This document shows, in pieces, positions 35,476-48,900 of a stretch of 64,000 nucleotides of DNA. The stretch is from Plantago major (Eukaryota; Streptophyta; Magnoliopsida; Lamiales; Plantaginaceae). The translations under genes were made by a program, and so were the position numbers. The stretch spans positions 18,009,200-18,073,199 of the forward strand of contig CM048843.1 in assembly GCA_026545765.1 (NCBI GenBank), given 5' to 3'. Each line of letters starts with the position of its first letter. The first letter of the stretch is position 1. The notes below the pieces were generated by a model, which was given only the letters and a program-made list of their open reading frames with translations, made no database searches and was not told where the DNA came from.

Positions 35476-36169
35476 TTTTTTTTTTAATTTGTGCTTCTAC
35501 AGGTGACAAACACTTATGAGACTACATATGTGCAATTTCTATCCTTATTTTGCTGTAGTTGAATGTTGTATGGCTAACCTCTCAAGTTTTCCAGGATAGT
35601 TGTAAATCCTCAAGACAACAAGCCAGCAAGCTCATACCACTACACAAAATAGATATCATTATATAGTACATAAGTCTATCAACTGTTGGGAACAGAGGTG
35701 GATGCTTTCAGAGTCAGATGATTCTTGCACAAGACTAAAGGGAAAAGGGAAAATCCAGTGAAGGCACGCAATTCATTCCGGAAGGGAAAAAAAGTTTGAG
35801 AACCAAAACATGACACTATATATTTTTACCCAATAACCAGTTTGGAATATAAATCATCATCATGCTCTCCTTATTTTCTATGGCGGTTCTGCTAGGTGGA
35901 TGGGAGAATGCTAGATGTTAAAGACAGACATTAACTTGGAAGTGGTGGGCACCTAATGCAAAATAAAGTGTTGTAAATCACAAAGATATGAAATGGTCTG
36001 AGCTATTTGGCACAAAGTTTTTTTAAGTTGCAAAGCTTTTAATTAACTTGGTTATACTCGATCTAAGGCAGACTCATCTCTATATATATACCAAAACTAC
36101 TGCTACTACCTTTACTTCTTTACTTGTTTATAATGGTTATGTGATCTTAGGAGGCAATGTTCTTAATTA
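35476..36169. other. Intergenic, no gene seen
   Basis: No supported coding sequence and no transposon termini are visible. Confidence 0.35.
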
Positions 36170-36530
36170 AATTGCAGTTGCTAAACAATATCTTCATCAA
36201 CACTTGAGAATTAAGGATCTTGGAGAGCTCTAATATATTCATGGTTTAGATGTGGCCCGTTCTGAGAAAGGAATTTTCATTTGTCAATACATATATGCTT
36301 GGAATCACTTCAAAATCTTTGCTATACAACTTATAAACCTGCATTCACTCTAATGGATGTTAAAACTCGACTTGATAAAGATCTATTAGATGATCCTCAA
36401 GTCCATAGAAAGAATTACACCCCGGTCAATAAGCTGGAAAGACAGTCAAGTTTAGAAGCGGGCAAAAATAATAAAACATGGATTCATTCTAATCCGAGAG
36501 AATCTAATAGTTAAAACTTGGTTATGGAAT
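36170..36530 (+). pseudogene. Copia reverse transcriptase remnant
   Basis: In several frames the translation shows the order LRIKDLGEL, GLDVARSEKGIFICQ and DVKTRL, which corresponds to the part of copia reverse transcriptase just after YVDD. Stops and frame shifts are numerous, so it is an old fragment with no LTR in sight. Confidence 0.7.
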
Positions 36531-36845
36531 TACTACAAACACTTGGTGGCCATGCTTGTCCTTCAAAATGTAGTTTTGCTTGTGGAAATACGGGAAAGAG
36601 ATAACCAACATTTGCAAATCATTCATGGTGCTGCTATGAATCAATCTCGATAATAATTCAGAGACAACAAGAAAAGGAAAAACATAGTCGAATACATACC
36701 TGTGGCAAACGGACACCAGGCGAGAAACAAAGCATGACACCTTAACCGCACATGTATATATAGCCGTTGATTAGAAAATAAAAATGTTTAACCCATTGAA
36801 TTTTCGTCAGTTTCTGCAGCCGGGGTAAAGAGAGGCAAGAAGGGC
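36531..36845. other. Intergenic, flank of the solo LTR
   Basis: Nothing further is recognised. The last bases (36846-36850) are the left target duplication of the solo LTR. Confidence 0.4.
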
Positions 36846-36850
36846 ATGAC

Positions 36851-38352
36851 TGTGACACCCCGTTTTTTTTATCTTGCGTAATTTAAATATTACTTGGGCA
36901 TGTCTAAATGTGAATTTAATTAGTACCTATGCATGTCCAATTTCTTGGTTTAATTGTTAAAAATGCATGTTTAATTGTGAATTCAATTTATTTGCTTTAG
37001 ATGTTGCATTTTATGTGTGTGTCACATTTTAATTATGTACATTTGACCCTAAAATTGTACCAAACGTTTTTTTACTCTTAAAAATCTGATTAATTATCAT
37101 TAGTTAGTGGGTTTTAATGTTGGTGAAAAACTTGAAAGGTCACTCTTAATTTTGGGTCAATTATTATTGGTTTTATCATGGTTTTTAAGTGATTTTAAGG
37201 CATTTAAATTGCCAATTACTTTTGGCTCTTCACCCTTTCATATTCCCTCATTCCCACCTATAAATAGCCTCATATGCAGCCCTCTTTTGCCCCAACAACA
37301 TTCTGAAAATTTTGCTAAAAAATAAATCCTCAAGTACTATATTTTCTTAAAAGTTTATAGCAAGTTCATCTTGCAAGTACTTTCTAAGTTCTTGCTCTTT
37401 CTAACACTTGAAAAGGTGGGTGTTCTACAAAATTATTATATGTATACTATCAAAACCTGGAAGGTAGTTTAAATAATGTCTTATTCATATATATGTAATG
37501 CATGATTTTTCAAAAACACATACTCTATTGCATAAAACGAATGGTAAAACATTTTTGCATGCTTCCGCTGTTTCAAAAGTATATATATGTATATGAATTT
37601 GTATTGTTTTATTTGTTGACGGTTCAAGAAAGATGCGCATTTGGTTAAGGTTCATTAGCTTGTAGTTTGGTTAGTTGTGTCTAACGAACTACTTGTTTAT
37701 TTCCTTTGCCCATTCCCTTTAAATCGAGTGATAGAAGCCTTCACTGATTTCTTGGGTCGTAGGATTCCACCCTTGATCATGACAAGGTACTGAATGGTTA
37801 GGTTGACGAACTTAACAGGGAGCTATAAGGCCTGTTTAATGTGGGGTTATAAGGAGCGACATGAAATAAAGTTTCCCGAAAGTATATGATATTGATCTTA
37901 TTTTGGATTGTATGTTCTTGAGTTTTATTATTGATATTTAATGGAATTTCAAAACAAAAAAAAAACTTTGAACACTCATTGAGGTTTTTCTCACGCTTGT
38001 TTTGTTTCCTTCCTTGTAGGTGAGATTGTGGTAGAGGATGAGAACCCGACAAACTCAACAAACTAGGAGTGTACTTGGGATTTGGGGAATTTTGACATTT
38101 AAATAAATTGTTATCTTTTGTATTTTCGGAAAACTCATGTTCTTTCTGTTAGTTATAGTTTATTTTGCATGACAAGGATGTTGAAAATTATCATGATTTA
38201 TTAGCTGAATAATAAAATTTTGTTACAGAAACTAAGACACGAAAGGTTGTCTGTAACATCACATGTTTTACAGAATGTTTCGGTTGGTCTTTCGCTTAAC
38301 GTTCCGACTGGAATTTATTTTTTTTAAAAAACATTAAATTCGGGGCGTTACA
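36851..38352 (+). mobile_element. Solo LTR of a Ty3/gypsy element
   Basis: A 1,502-bp LTR starts tgtgacaccccg and ends cggggcgttaca, with perfect 5-bp target duplications (atgac at 36846-36850 and 38353-38357). A TATA box (tataaatag) lies near 37259. No internal domain or second LTR adjoins, so it is a recombination product. The tgtgacacccc start is typical of plant gypsy, often chromovirus, LTRs; the exact lineage is not proven. Confidence 0.92.
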
Positions 38353-38357
38353 ATGAC

Positions 38358-39236
38358 AAAGGAGCTGGAGAGTTTGCATGAGGAGCCCAAGCATCTATTC
38401 CGAATATTCAATGCCAAGAAGGTTAAAGACGTTAAGCAATGGATTGCAACTTTATTTTCAAGGACAAATTGATACATTCACCTGGTACCAAAACTTGAAA
38501 GCTTACTCTCTTATAATAGACTTATAATAATATATATGTGTGTGTGTGTTGGGGGGGGGGGGGGGCATATTTAATTTTTTTTTTCACATGATTGTCATAA
38601 GATACCATATGCATTAGGTACTGAATATTAAACATAACAAGTCACTTATCAAAGCTTGTTTCACAAAAACTTACTAGTCAATTGGTGAAAAGGAAAAATA
38701 GAGAAATGACTTAATGTCAAGTTGGGAGTCGAACTGCGTCTTGAGGAATGCAAAGCACAATATTTACCACATTGCAAAACTTACGGATTACTTATAAGAT
38801 TTGGAGGAGTTGCTGACTATGAGTGACGTACAAACGCATGGTTTCCTCTATGGTACAATACAAAACGTTGTTGCTGCTGCTGTTGTTATAGTTGCTGCTG
38901 ATGCTGATGTTGTCGGTGTTGTGTCACATGTTATATTAAATGTTGTACACTATTTATATTTGTACCATATGTTGCATATATTGAAGTTAGCACCATTTTC
39001 AAACGCCATGAGTCATTCTATCATGTTGTGGCATATAATAAAACAAAAATATGTTGAACAAGATGTAGGGTTGTTAACGAGTCGAGCCGAGCCGAGCCGA
39101 GCTTTGGCTTAATGGATCAGTGATCGTCAGAATTTCAGGTCTACTCGTGATCGTCGAGCTTTTCATAATCATGCTCGTGATCGGCTCGTTAAAATATCGA
39201 GTTGCTCGTGAGCAGCTCGATAAGCTTGACTTGCTT
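38358..39236. other. Intergenic with simple repeats
   Basis: It contains a TG repeat followed by 15 G (38537-38565), a GCTGTT-like repeat near 38870-38925 and a block rich in gagccgagccgag and ctcgtgatcg from 39075 to 39225. The last block looks like a known type of plant dispersed repeat but I cannot classify it. Confidence 0.4.
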
Positions 39237-39729
39237 CACTATAAGAATCTGCTGTTTTAGCGACGTCCGTCGCTAAAACAGCACCGATCCGTCGCTAAGT
39301 CCTTAGCGACGGACTTAGCGACGAATAAAAAAGCCGACGTCCCACGGGAAGCGGGACGACGGATAGTTTATCCGTCGCTAAATCGCGACGGATAAACAAT
39401 TGACTTTTTATATCCGTCGCTAAAAAGCTGATTTTTAATTTTTTTTTTAAAAATCAAAAAATTGAATTTTTAGCCACGGATAAAATATTTATCCGTCGCT
39501 AAAAAGCAGATTTTTTTTTAAATCTGCTATCCATCGCTAAAAAGCAGATTTGATTTAAAAAAAAAAAATTTGCAGCCTGTTTTCATATTTCACCTGTTTC
39601 ACAATTATAATGTCCGATAGTAAATCTAGAATAATGAAATTGTTTTAATTAAACAGAAATCATTCTACAAAAGTTAACAAATCATCCGTAATAAAATGAA
39701 ATATCCGTACATAGTCTAAAAGTAAGAAG

Positions 39730-41847
39730 TCAGAAAAACATAAGTCGAAATTTAACTACCGGACGGGGGTGGCTGCTGCTCGAACGTGGACATGAAAGCC
39801 TGCATCTGTTTCCGAAGACACTCATTTTCCTCCCGTAGTGCTCTATATCTCGCCGCTCCATATCCGCTGTTAGCCGTGCAACATATTCTGGAACTGTGCA
39901 TCGACTCAAGAGACACGCTCTGTGTGAAAACACGATGTCTAGATTCTTTGGGATCTTTGAGTAGCTAGGAGTAGTCACCACAGGGCCGAAACTCCCCAAT
40001 CCATATACTCGGCCTTTGTTGTCCATTGGTTTGACGGCTAAGAAGATGCTGTTTTGTTGTTCAATTGTCAGATCCTCACCCGCTTCGACCTGCTGCCTCT
40101 CGATCTGAGCCTCCACCTCAGCCTGAAACCGTAAAATGCAGATATCATGAGTTACAGTTTTTTCAAAATAACTTGTACTACACAAATATTAACTTTAACC
40201 AAAATTAACGTACCGCAATAGCCTCGGACTTCCTGTCAACCCATATGCCGTTCTTCAGCTTGGCTCTTTTAAAGTACTCGAAGGCGGTATTCTTCTCCCC
40301 TAAAGACACCTGAAGAACATATATATGCAAACATTTAGCTAGGACCTCATTAAAGGTGTAGAACTGAAACACAAAACACATGTACGAATAAACTGACAAA
40401 TTAGATGTACACTTACCGATTTCACGTGATGCGTAAGAATAGCTTGTGACCCATAGTGGTGAATGGCCACCCCTTTATCCTCAGACGGCTCAGTCAGCCG
40501 GTTCTCTCTGTTCTGGTCCGCAATCTGCTGGACATTAGGACGAGTCCAGTAGGCCTCCAAAAGCGCCCACTCCTCATCACACCATGCAGGCCTTTTGTTT
40601 TGTCGCCACATCTTTTTCATAGTGCAAACCATATCCTTGTATCGGGCTGACCCCAGTGCATCGAAACAAGGCCATATCAGGTGGAGCAACTTGTTGGGAA
40701 TGAAGTACTTTTTCTACATTCCCAATTCCAGACAACATCAAAATTATATAACGTAAACCGAGACATCAATTTAATAAGATAACACAACATTACATATTCA
40801 ATGGTGACTAACATATCACCCAAGTTTAGCTGCTAATATACCACTCACATATAGTGGCTAACATACCACTAACATTGTCCTAAAATTTACTAACACAGTG
40901 GTGACTAACATATCACCTAAGTTCAGCGGCTAACATACCACTCACATTAAAACAACGATTATAACAACAAATAAAGGAATGTCAGATTTAAACTTACCCG
41001 CAATTCATCAAAGTACTCGCCTCTCATCCGGTCCGAGATGGACGACCACTTCTCGCCCCCTCCTCGGGGGGGGGGGGGGGGAGCTCCCTCTTGCTCCGAA
41101 AGATGTCACCGAGTTTAGCGGCTGCATCTGAAGGCCATAACCTGTTATCAATGTATAAGATACAAGAAATAAATATTAATTAGTATAGTACAACAATGAT
41201 CTGACATAAATTATCTTAAGTTATGTTCTATATATATAAAGGAATGCATAATACTTACTTGTCTCTTCCCACTGGGAACAACACAGGCTTCCCTTTCCAC
41301 TGAGCCCCGACCTCAAGCTCGGTGTAGGGACAATCGTCATCCTCTAAGTTCCCGAAGATCGGATTCGAGTCCCTGCTCGAACCAGGTGGGGTCTTAGGAA
41401 CCGTAGACCGGTTGCTCTGACTACCCTGCTCCTCTGAGTCTGACCCCCTCCTCGACTATCCCCCGACTGGCTGCATGGGGGAGGACGGTATGTGGGTCGC
41501 CTCTGTTGCGGCATCTGCAAAAACATGCAACAAATACAGGAAAAATGTGTTAGTATACAACTACATACATTTTGAAAAGCATGTAAATCACAAATATTTG
41601 CTATTATCAACAACTAACTACTTATATACATAATCTACCCTTCTCACATACCCTGGGTGTCCTCGTCTAAGTCTACATACTGGTCCTCGTGCAGATCTAT
41701 CAACTCATCAACCCCCCCCCCCCCCACACACACAAAAGCCGGATGTGTCATCGCGAATGCGATGAAGGCTTCAACCCCTTCCACAAAACTAGATTGAACT
41801 CTGCCATTAACAGTACGACAGTACATCCATGAACGATCGGGATTCAT
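39730..41847 (-). pseudogene. CACTA transposon gene: Transpos_assoc start fused to PF03004-type domain
   Basis: On the minus strand the first exon (41847-41644) begins MNPDRSWMY and continues into the transposase-associated domain that usually opens CACTA transposases (PF13963 type). Next come a Pro/Ser/Arg-rich exon (about 41520), short pieces near 41300 and 41100-41000, and an exon (40689 downwards) with LIWPCFDALG and CDEEWALLEAYW. Further exons at about 40310-40215 and 40130-39740 (VEAGEDLTIEQQ) follow. These latter parts match the plant En/Spm-type PF03004 family. The central transposase (Transposase_21) is missing. Two G/C homopolymers (41066-41081, 41712-41725) lie in coding parts. It is probably non-functional. 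Confidence 0.75.
40800..40945. repeat. Small minisatellite in a CACTA intron
   Basis: A unit of about 22-25 bp, gtggctaacataccactaacat and variants, recurs about five times with alternating forms (ggtgactaacatatcacc). It falls between two exons of the CACTA gene. Confidence 0.7.
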
Positions 41848-41850
41848 TGG

Positions 41851-42945
41851 ATGATTATATAACCTGACACGTCTGAATTTATTAGATCTTATTGAATTTC
41901 AACTCAATTCCAATTCCTGGCTATAATTGCATTGTTAATTATAATATGTTTCAAATTTCATGAATTATATGCATTTTAAATTTAAAGTTTTTTTCATGCA
42001 ATTTTTTATATTCCCATTACAATTACCAAATTATAAATTAAAAGCATTTCAATTATAAATTATAAATTATAAATTATAAATTACATGCATTTTACGAATT
42101 ATACGAGCCAATTACACTACAACCACCAAAATCACTAAATCTAAATGGTCTCCAAATACTCAACCAAATCCTACAAACATCAATATACTACAACCACTAA
42201 TCCTAATACATATACGAAAACATCCTAATGGATAAAATATTAAAGCCCAACCAACTAGGCTAAGTCCTATTGTAATTGGACAATGGTCCGATTATTCTAC
42301 TTCATATATGATCTGCGAGATCATAGAAAAACACACACGTTTCTCTTCTTGTTCTTGGCAACATCTTTCTTCATGATTCTATTCTCCTAACCCTACTCAC
42401 TAAATAGTTTAGTCTATTTCGAACAAGGACATCCTAGCGTTCTTCGGTAGAATGATTGTCCGTAGATATCTAGGTTGAGGAAAGCCGATCATGACGTACT
42501 GGATTCAATATCTCATACACGACGAATAGATTCGAAGTACTTGACGAACAAATTCACAGAAGAGTTTTTAAAGTTGTTGTCTGGAAAGCTAGTACGACAA
42601 TTAAGTATTAATTTGCTTGTTTTACGTTATATAGTCATTGAATCAAGATCAGTATGCAATAAAATTTTCGAATTCCACTGTTAATCTAGGGTTTCCAGGC
42701 TCATAAGGAAACGAGTAAACATGAGGAAGTTGATGAAACTGAAATACGAATATTTTGGCCTTTCTTCCAAGTGTTAACTGTAAATTTATGGTTGAGGCGT
42801 ACCAGATTGCTAAAATGTTTTAAATGTATATTACTGAGTGAGAAACCGTTATTCGTTATCCTGATCAGATATGGTAAATAATTAGTACTGTACATTTTTT
42901 CTGGAAGCTTGATATGAGCCTAACTCTGTCTACTTGCTCCATCAG
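41851..42945. other. AT-rich intergenic; tandem ATAAATT repeat
   Basis: Between the CACTA gene and the first AHL-like exon I see no coding exon. A heptamer repeat (ataaatt, about four copies) lies at 42055-42083. I searched this stretch for an AT-hook exon (Arg-Gly-Arg-Pro) and found none. Confidence 0.5.
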
Positions 42946-45900
42946 CAGGTTCGTCCATCTGGTGGTGCCTTCTTCTGCATATAAGTTAATTTTTATCTCT
43001 TTCTCATTAACTTTCCATTAATCGTGCCTGAACTTCAGATCTGTTTCTTTTAATTTGAAGTTTACAAATTATCAGCAGGAACAAGCTTGATAGACTAGAA
43101 ATTCAGTTACAAGTTTGTTAAACTAGAAAATTAGTTATTCTGTTAATTAGTTAGTTAATTACACTTAGAGTGAGTTAGTTACTCTCAAGTTATAAATACA
43201 GTTTCTTTACTTCTGTAAACCAACTCTTGTATTCATTCATTCATTTTTGGAGTTTTGATCTCCTGTTCAATATACAGAATTTGGTTTGATTACTGTGTTT
43301 GTTAAACACTTTCATATGGTATCAGTTTGTTCTGCGAACATTGTCGATCCAATTCTTCCGCACACTCTGTTTCGTTTCTCGTGATTTCATTGAAATTGAT
43401 TGTTGTTGCTTGATTATCAAGATTGTTTGATTGATTGGTGGTTATTTGTTCCAATCGACGGTTTTTTGCATTCAATTGACGATTTTCTGAGCTTGATTGT
43501 TCGTTAATGGCGATTCCTTTCGAGCAAGCTGGTGATATGCCGCCGGAGACTGTTCGTCCCGTTCCTGTTCGTCCTTCTCTCAATCCAGCTGAGAATCCTC
43601 GTTCTCCGTATTTCTATCATCCATCTGATCATCCTGGGTTGCAGGTGATTTCTGTTATTTTCAATGGAGAAAATTATGTTTCTTGGAGTAAATCTGTCAT
43701 TCGAGCTTTACAGGTTAAGAACAAATTAGCTCTTATTGATGGTTCTCTGCCAGTGCCTGATATTAATGACTCAGTTCTGTATGATGCTTGGGAAAAGGTA
43801 AATGCCTTAGTGCTTTCTTGGCTTAATTTGTCCTTGCAAGATGATGTTAAGAACAATTTGTTGTATTGTAATTCTGCAAGGGATGTATGGATGGAGATTA
43901 AGACTAGGTATGAGAAATCAGATGGTCCTAGAGTTTTTCAGTTGGAAAAGAGTCTCAGTGTGATGTCTAAAGGTACTATGTCAATGACACAGTATTACAA
44001 TCATTTTAAGGGCATATGGGATGAATATATTAGCTACAGGCCAGTTTTAGTTTGTTCTTGTGGTGCTTTATCTTCTTGCACATGTGGATTGATGCAAATT
44101 CAGATGCAAGTACAACAGAAGGATGCTGTTATGAAGTTTATGGTGGGCTTGGATGATTCATTTAATCATCTGCGTAGCCAATTGTTGTTACAGAATCCCA
44201 TACCCTCCTTGTCTCAAGTGTATTGTGTGTTACTACAAGAAGAAGCTCAGAGGAGTATTTTTCAACCAATCATAAGTAATCCTATGGATACAGCTGCAAT
44301 GGTTGCAAGGTCTACTGGTTCTTATAAACCTCCACAAATGAGAGAAAATTCTGGTATGGCCAATAGACATCAGGGTTATCAAAGGGACAGGCCTAAGAAG
44401 TGTTTGAATTGTGGCATGACTAATCATACACAGGATACCTGCTTTCAGATTATTGGTTTTCCGCCTGGCTGGAAAACTAATAAAAACAACAATGTTAAAA
44501 GATCATCTGCTAATGCTGTTGAGACATACACAGATCATGGTGGTGCAGATATGGTGATAGATAATCCAGTTGTTGATTCTGAGTTACTGCAACAATTTAG
44601 TCAGTTTATGGCTTTTCAGAGATAGACTCAAGCTCAAACTCTTCCTCAGATTACTCATTCAGCTAACATAGCTGTAGCCTCATTGCCAACCAACCCTTCT
44701 GAGATTGTTCAGTCAGGTTTGCATGGGTTACATTGTTGTTTTAATGCAATTAGTACAAATAACATGCAAACATGGATTGTTGATACAGGAGCTACAGATC
44801 ATATGGCTTGTGATATCTCTATTTTTGCTGTTAAACCTAAGCCTGTGCATGTTATTATACAGTTGCCTAATAACAATTCTACTATTGCTACTCATATGGG
44901 TCATATTCAATTGTCTGAGCATTTAACCTTGATGAATGTGTTGTATGTACCAAGCTTTACTTACAATTTGCTTTCAATTAGTAGCCTAACTAAGAAATCT
45001 TATTGTAATGTTTTGTTTACTGCATAGAAATGTGTATTGTTTAGTTCTAAACATTTCATTTTGCAGGACATCATGTCATACAAAGAGATTGGGCATGCTG
45101 AACAAAGAAATGGCCTCTATCTTTTGAAATTTCCTACAGATTCTAGCACTAGCAGTCTACCTGTAAAAGCTGTTTCTTCAATACCTGTTCAATCTGTTTC
45201 TCATGTTAATTCTGTAAAAGCTGATGTAAATCTTTGGCATAATAGACTTGGTCATGCTTCTTTCAAATGTATTTCCCAGATTTCTGATTTGCACATTCCC
45301 AGTAAAGACAATGTACATTGTACTATATGTCATTTTGCTAAACACAAGAGAAGTTCCTTTCCTATTAGTGTTTCAACTTCTACTGCAATTTTTGATTTGA
45401 TTCATTGTGATATATGGGGTCCTTATTCAACTACTGGTTATCAAGGTCACAGGTATTTTTTGACAATTGTTGATGATTTGAGCCGTTGCACATGGATTTA
45501 CTTGATGAAAGCAAAATCAGAAGTTAGTATACACATGCATAATTTTTACAACTTGGTGAAAACACAGTTTGGTATTTCAATCAAATGTGTGAGATCTGAC
45601 AATGGAGTCGAATTCAAAATGAAGGATTTTTATGCCACTCATGGCATTATTCATCAGACCTCTTGTGTATATACTCCGCAACAGAACGGAGTAGTCGAAA
45701 GGAAACATCAGCATCTTCTTCAAGTTGCTAGAGCATTATTGTTTCAATCTAATGTTCCTTTGATTTATTGGACTGATTGTGTACTAACAGCTGCTCATAT
45801 TATTAACAGGCTTCCCACTGAGGTGTTGAACAATGAAACTCCGTATGACATATTATACAATAAGCCTGCAACTTATGATCATTTCAGGACATTTGGATGT

Positions 45901-48900
45901 CTGTGTTACAACAGTACAATAAAGGAATTGAGGAACAAGCTTGATCCAAGGGCAGATCAATGTGTTTTTATTGGTTATCCATTTGGGATTAAGGGTTACA
46001 AGCTTCTCAATTTGAAGACAAATAAAGTCATTATTTCCAGAGATGTCAAGTTTTATGAGCATATTTTCCCTTTTTATCAAACAAATGTTGTTCATACTAC
46101 ATCTACTAATGTTTCTATTGATTTGTTTGACTCAGATTCTGTTTCTGCTACAATGACTGGAAGCTCTACTGATATTATGAGATCACCAGCTCATAATAAC
46201 ATACAACAATCTCATGTTTCTGCTTCAAATATAGATGTTGCAGGAATTTCTCATGACACAATTATCATGCAACCTGATTTACAGGAAGAAATAGAGAGTA
46301 CTACTACATCTCCCATATCAGCAGGAACAAGCTTGACAGATAATGATCAAGTTGATGTTGTTCAAGAGAATATTAGAAGATCTTCAAGAATAAGATCTAA
46401 TCCCTCTTACTTAGACATTTATAATGTTAATTTACCACCTTCTCTGACACATACTAATACTACTACAGCTTTAAGTACTACAAGTACTAAGTATCCTATT
46501 TCTGACTATCTCTCTACAGCTCAGCTCTCTTCTTCTCATTTTGCATTTACTACAGCTATTACTCAGGATAATGAGCCAAGAACATATAAACAAGCTGCTC
46601 AGATACCTGCATGGCAAGCAGCTATGAATGATGAAATACAGGCTCTTGAAAAGACCAATACTTGGTCACTTATGCCTCTTCCTACTGGGAAACATTGTAT
46701 TGGATGCAAGTGGATTTTTAGAATCAAACACAAGTCAGATGGTTCTATAGAGAGGTATAAGGCCAGGCTGGTAGCCAAGGGCTATACTCAAGAAGAGGGA
46801 GTGGATTATTTTCATACATATTCACCTGTTGCTAAACTAACTACTGTGAGAATTGTTTTAGCCATTGCTGCAGCCAAGAACTGGTATTTACATCAATGTG
46901 ATGTAAATAACGCCTTTCTTCATGGAGATTTAGATGAGGAGGTATATATGGTGCCTCCACCAGGTTACTTGCAGATGTCAGACAAAAGAGTATGCCGACT
47001 AAATAAAAGTCTATATGGCCTGAAACAGGCATCTAGACAATGGTTTCAGAAATTATCTACTTGTTTGGTTGATTATGGCTTTATACAGTCTATTGCAGAT
47101 AGCTCTTTGTTTACATTGACTACACCAACTTTTTCTATTGTTTTAGTATGTTATGTTGATGATATAATTCTTGCAGGCACAGATGAGCATGAAATAATCA
47201 AGATTAAATCTCATCTGCACAAGAAGTTCACAATCAAAGACTTAGGTGTTTTAAAATATATGCTGGGAATTGAAGTTGCAAGAAGCCCAGATGGAATTTT
47301 TCTATGTCAGAGAAAATATACATTGGACATACTCAAGGACACAGGATATATGGCTTGTAAACCCATTGATACACCCATGGAAAGCAAGCAAGCATTTACT
47401 ACTTCAACATCACCATTACTTGCAGATGGTACAGAATACAGAAGACTCATTGGGCGCCTAATCTATCTCACAATTACTAGACCAGATATTGCCTACTCTC
47501 TCCAAACACTGAGCCAATACATGTCACAACCTACAGAAGCTCATCTACAGGCAGCTTACAGAATTCTCAGATATTTGAAGAAAAGTCCTGGTCAAGGTGT
47601 TTTCTTATCAGCTTCTTCAGACTTCAAACTCACAGCATATTGTGACAGTGATTGGGCCAGGTGTCCTGAAACAAAGAAGAGTACACAGGTTATGGAATTT
47701 ACTTAGGAGATTCACTTATCTCTTGGAAATCCAAGAAACAACCTACAGTTAGCCGCTCTTCTGCTGAGGCAGAGTACAGGGCGCTTGCATACACATCATG
47801 TGAAGTTCAGTGGATCTTATACTTATTGAAAGATCTTGGCATTTCACATACAGATCCTGCAGCTGTTTATACTGATTCGAAGAGTGCTTTATGCATAGCA
47901 CAAAATCCTGTACTTCATGAAAAGACCAAACACATTCAGATTGACTATCATTTCACAAGAGAAAAGCTACAGGATGGGACAATCAAGATTATTCACATTC
48001 CCACTTCACAGAATGTGGCAGATATATTCACAAAGCCATTGAACAAGGATCTGTTTACTCTCTTTAGTTCCAAGATGCATCTTTTGAATATACATGCGCA
48101 TCTTGAGGGGGGTATCAGCAGGAACAAGCTTGATAGACTAGAAATTCAGTTACAAGTTTGTTAAACTAGAAAATTAGTTATTCTGTTAATTAGTTAGTTA
48201 ATTACACTTAGAGTTAGTTAGTTACTCTGAAGTTATAAATACAGTTTCTTTACTTCTGTAAACCAACTCTTGTATTCATTCATTCATTTTTGGAGTTTTG
48301 ATCTCCTGTTCAATATACAGAATTTGGTTTGATTACTGTGTTTGTTAAACACTTTCATACTAATGTCTGAAGTAGATTATATTTTGAAAAGAAAACTCTG
48401 ATAAACTGACCTTTTGGAGACTAAGATAGGTTTTCTGCATGCTCCATACACAATTTCAGTGTGATTTATCTTTTACTGATTAGTTTTTAGTAGAAACAGG
48501 GCAATCTTTGTATTTCCTTTATGTTATAACTATCCAGACAAGCGTTGTTTCTCAATTATGTTCTCTTTCTCAAAGCGAAATGAGCATAGGAAATTGAAAA
48601 ATTAGAAGTCAAGATCTGGTGTACTCTTGCTTAATACAAATCTGTTCCTATATATCATTTCAACTCTTACAGAAAGTTGGTTATCTGATTACTTGTTCAT
48701 ATATATATTTTGCAGATGACAGTGTAGATTGTTCTACGGATTCAGGTTTTGCACCACACCCACATTTGCTCACTATCAATGAAGGACAGGTGCATTTAAT
48801 AGTAAAACATATTATATACTTAGGGTGCTGATATCTGTCATATAACTATAATAACAACAGGTTACAAAATTGATGCATATGTTTTTTGCATTATGGTCAC

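Larger units (their letters stand above)
39237..41850 (-). mobile_element. CACTA element, deletion derivative
   Basis: The left end is cactataagaatctgctg. A dense cluster of the subterminal motif cgtcgctaa/ttagcgacg in both orientations follows, as in plant CACTA (En/Spm) elements. Inside, on the minus strand, is a CACTA gene. I could not find the matching right terminus, so the right edge given here is only the start of that gene. Confidence 0.8.
43070..48359 (+). mobile_element. Nearly complete Ty1/copia retrotransposon in the AHL intron
   Basis: Two 247-bp LTRs (43070-43316, 48113-48359) differ at only two positions. The priming site tggtatcag, complementary to initiator tRNA-Met, follows the first LTR directly. 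The purine tract gaggggggt precedes the second. The ends read TATCAG...TTCATA, not the usual TG...CA. The flanking 5-mers are caaat and ctaat, one mismatch, so the target duplication is imperfect. All copia domains are present inside. The low LTR divergence means a fairly recent insertion. Confidence 0.93.

Noticed and set aside
38801..39112. 103-residue Val/Ala-rich frame
   Set aside because: It is created by a GCTGTT-type simple repeat and runs into a dispersed repeat.
42053..42085. Possible CRISPR-like regular repeat (ataaatt copies)
   Set aside because: Units are contiguous with no spacers; a simple tandem repeat in a plant genome.
42475..42684. Candidate AT-hook exon for the AHL-like gene
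   Set aside because: The frame has no Arg-Gly-Arg-Pro core or basic cluster and no fitting splice donor.
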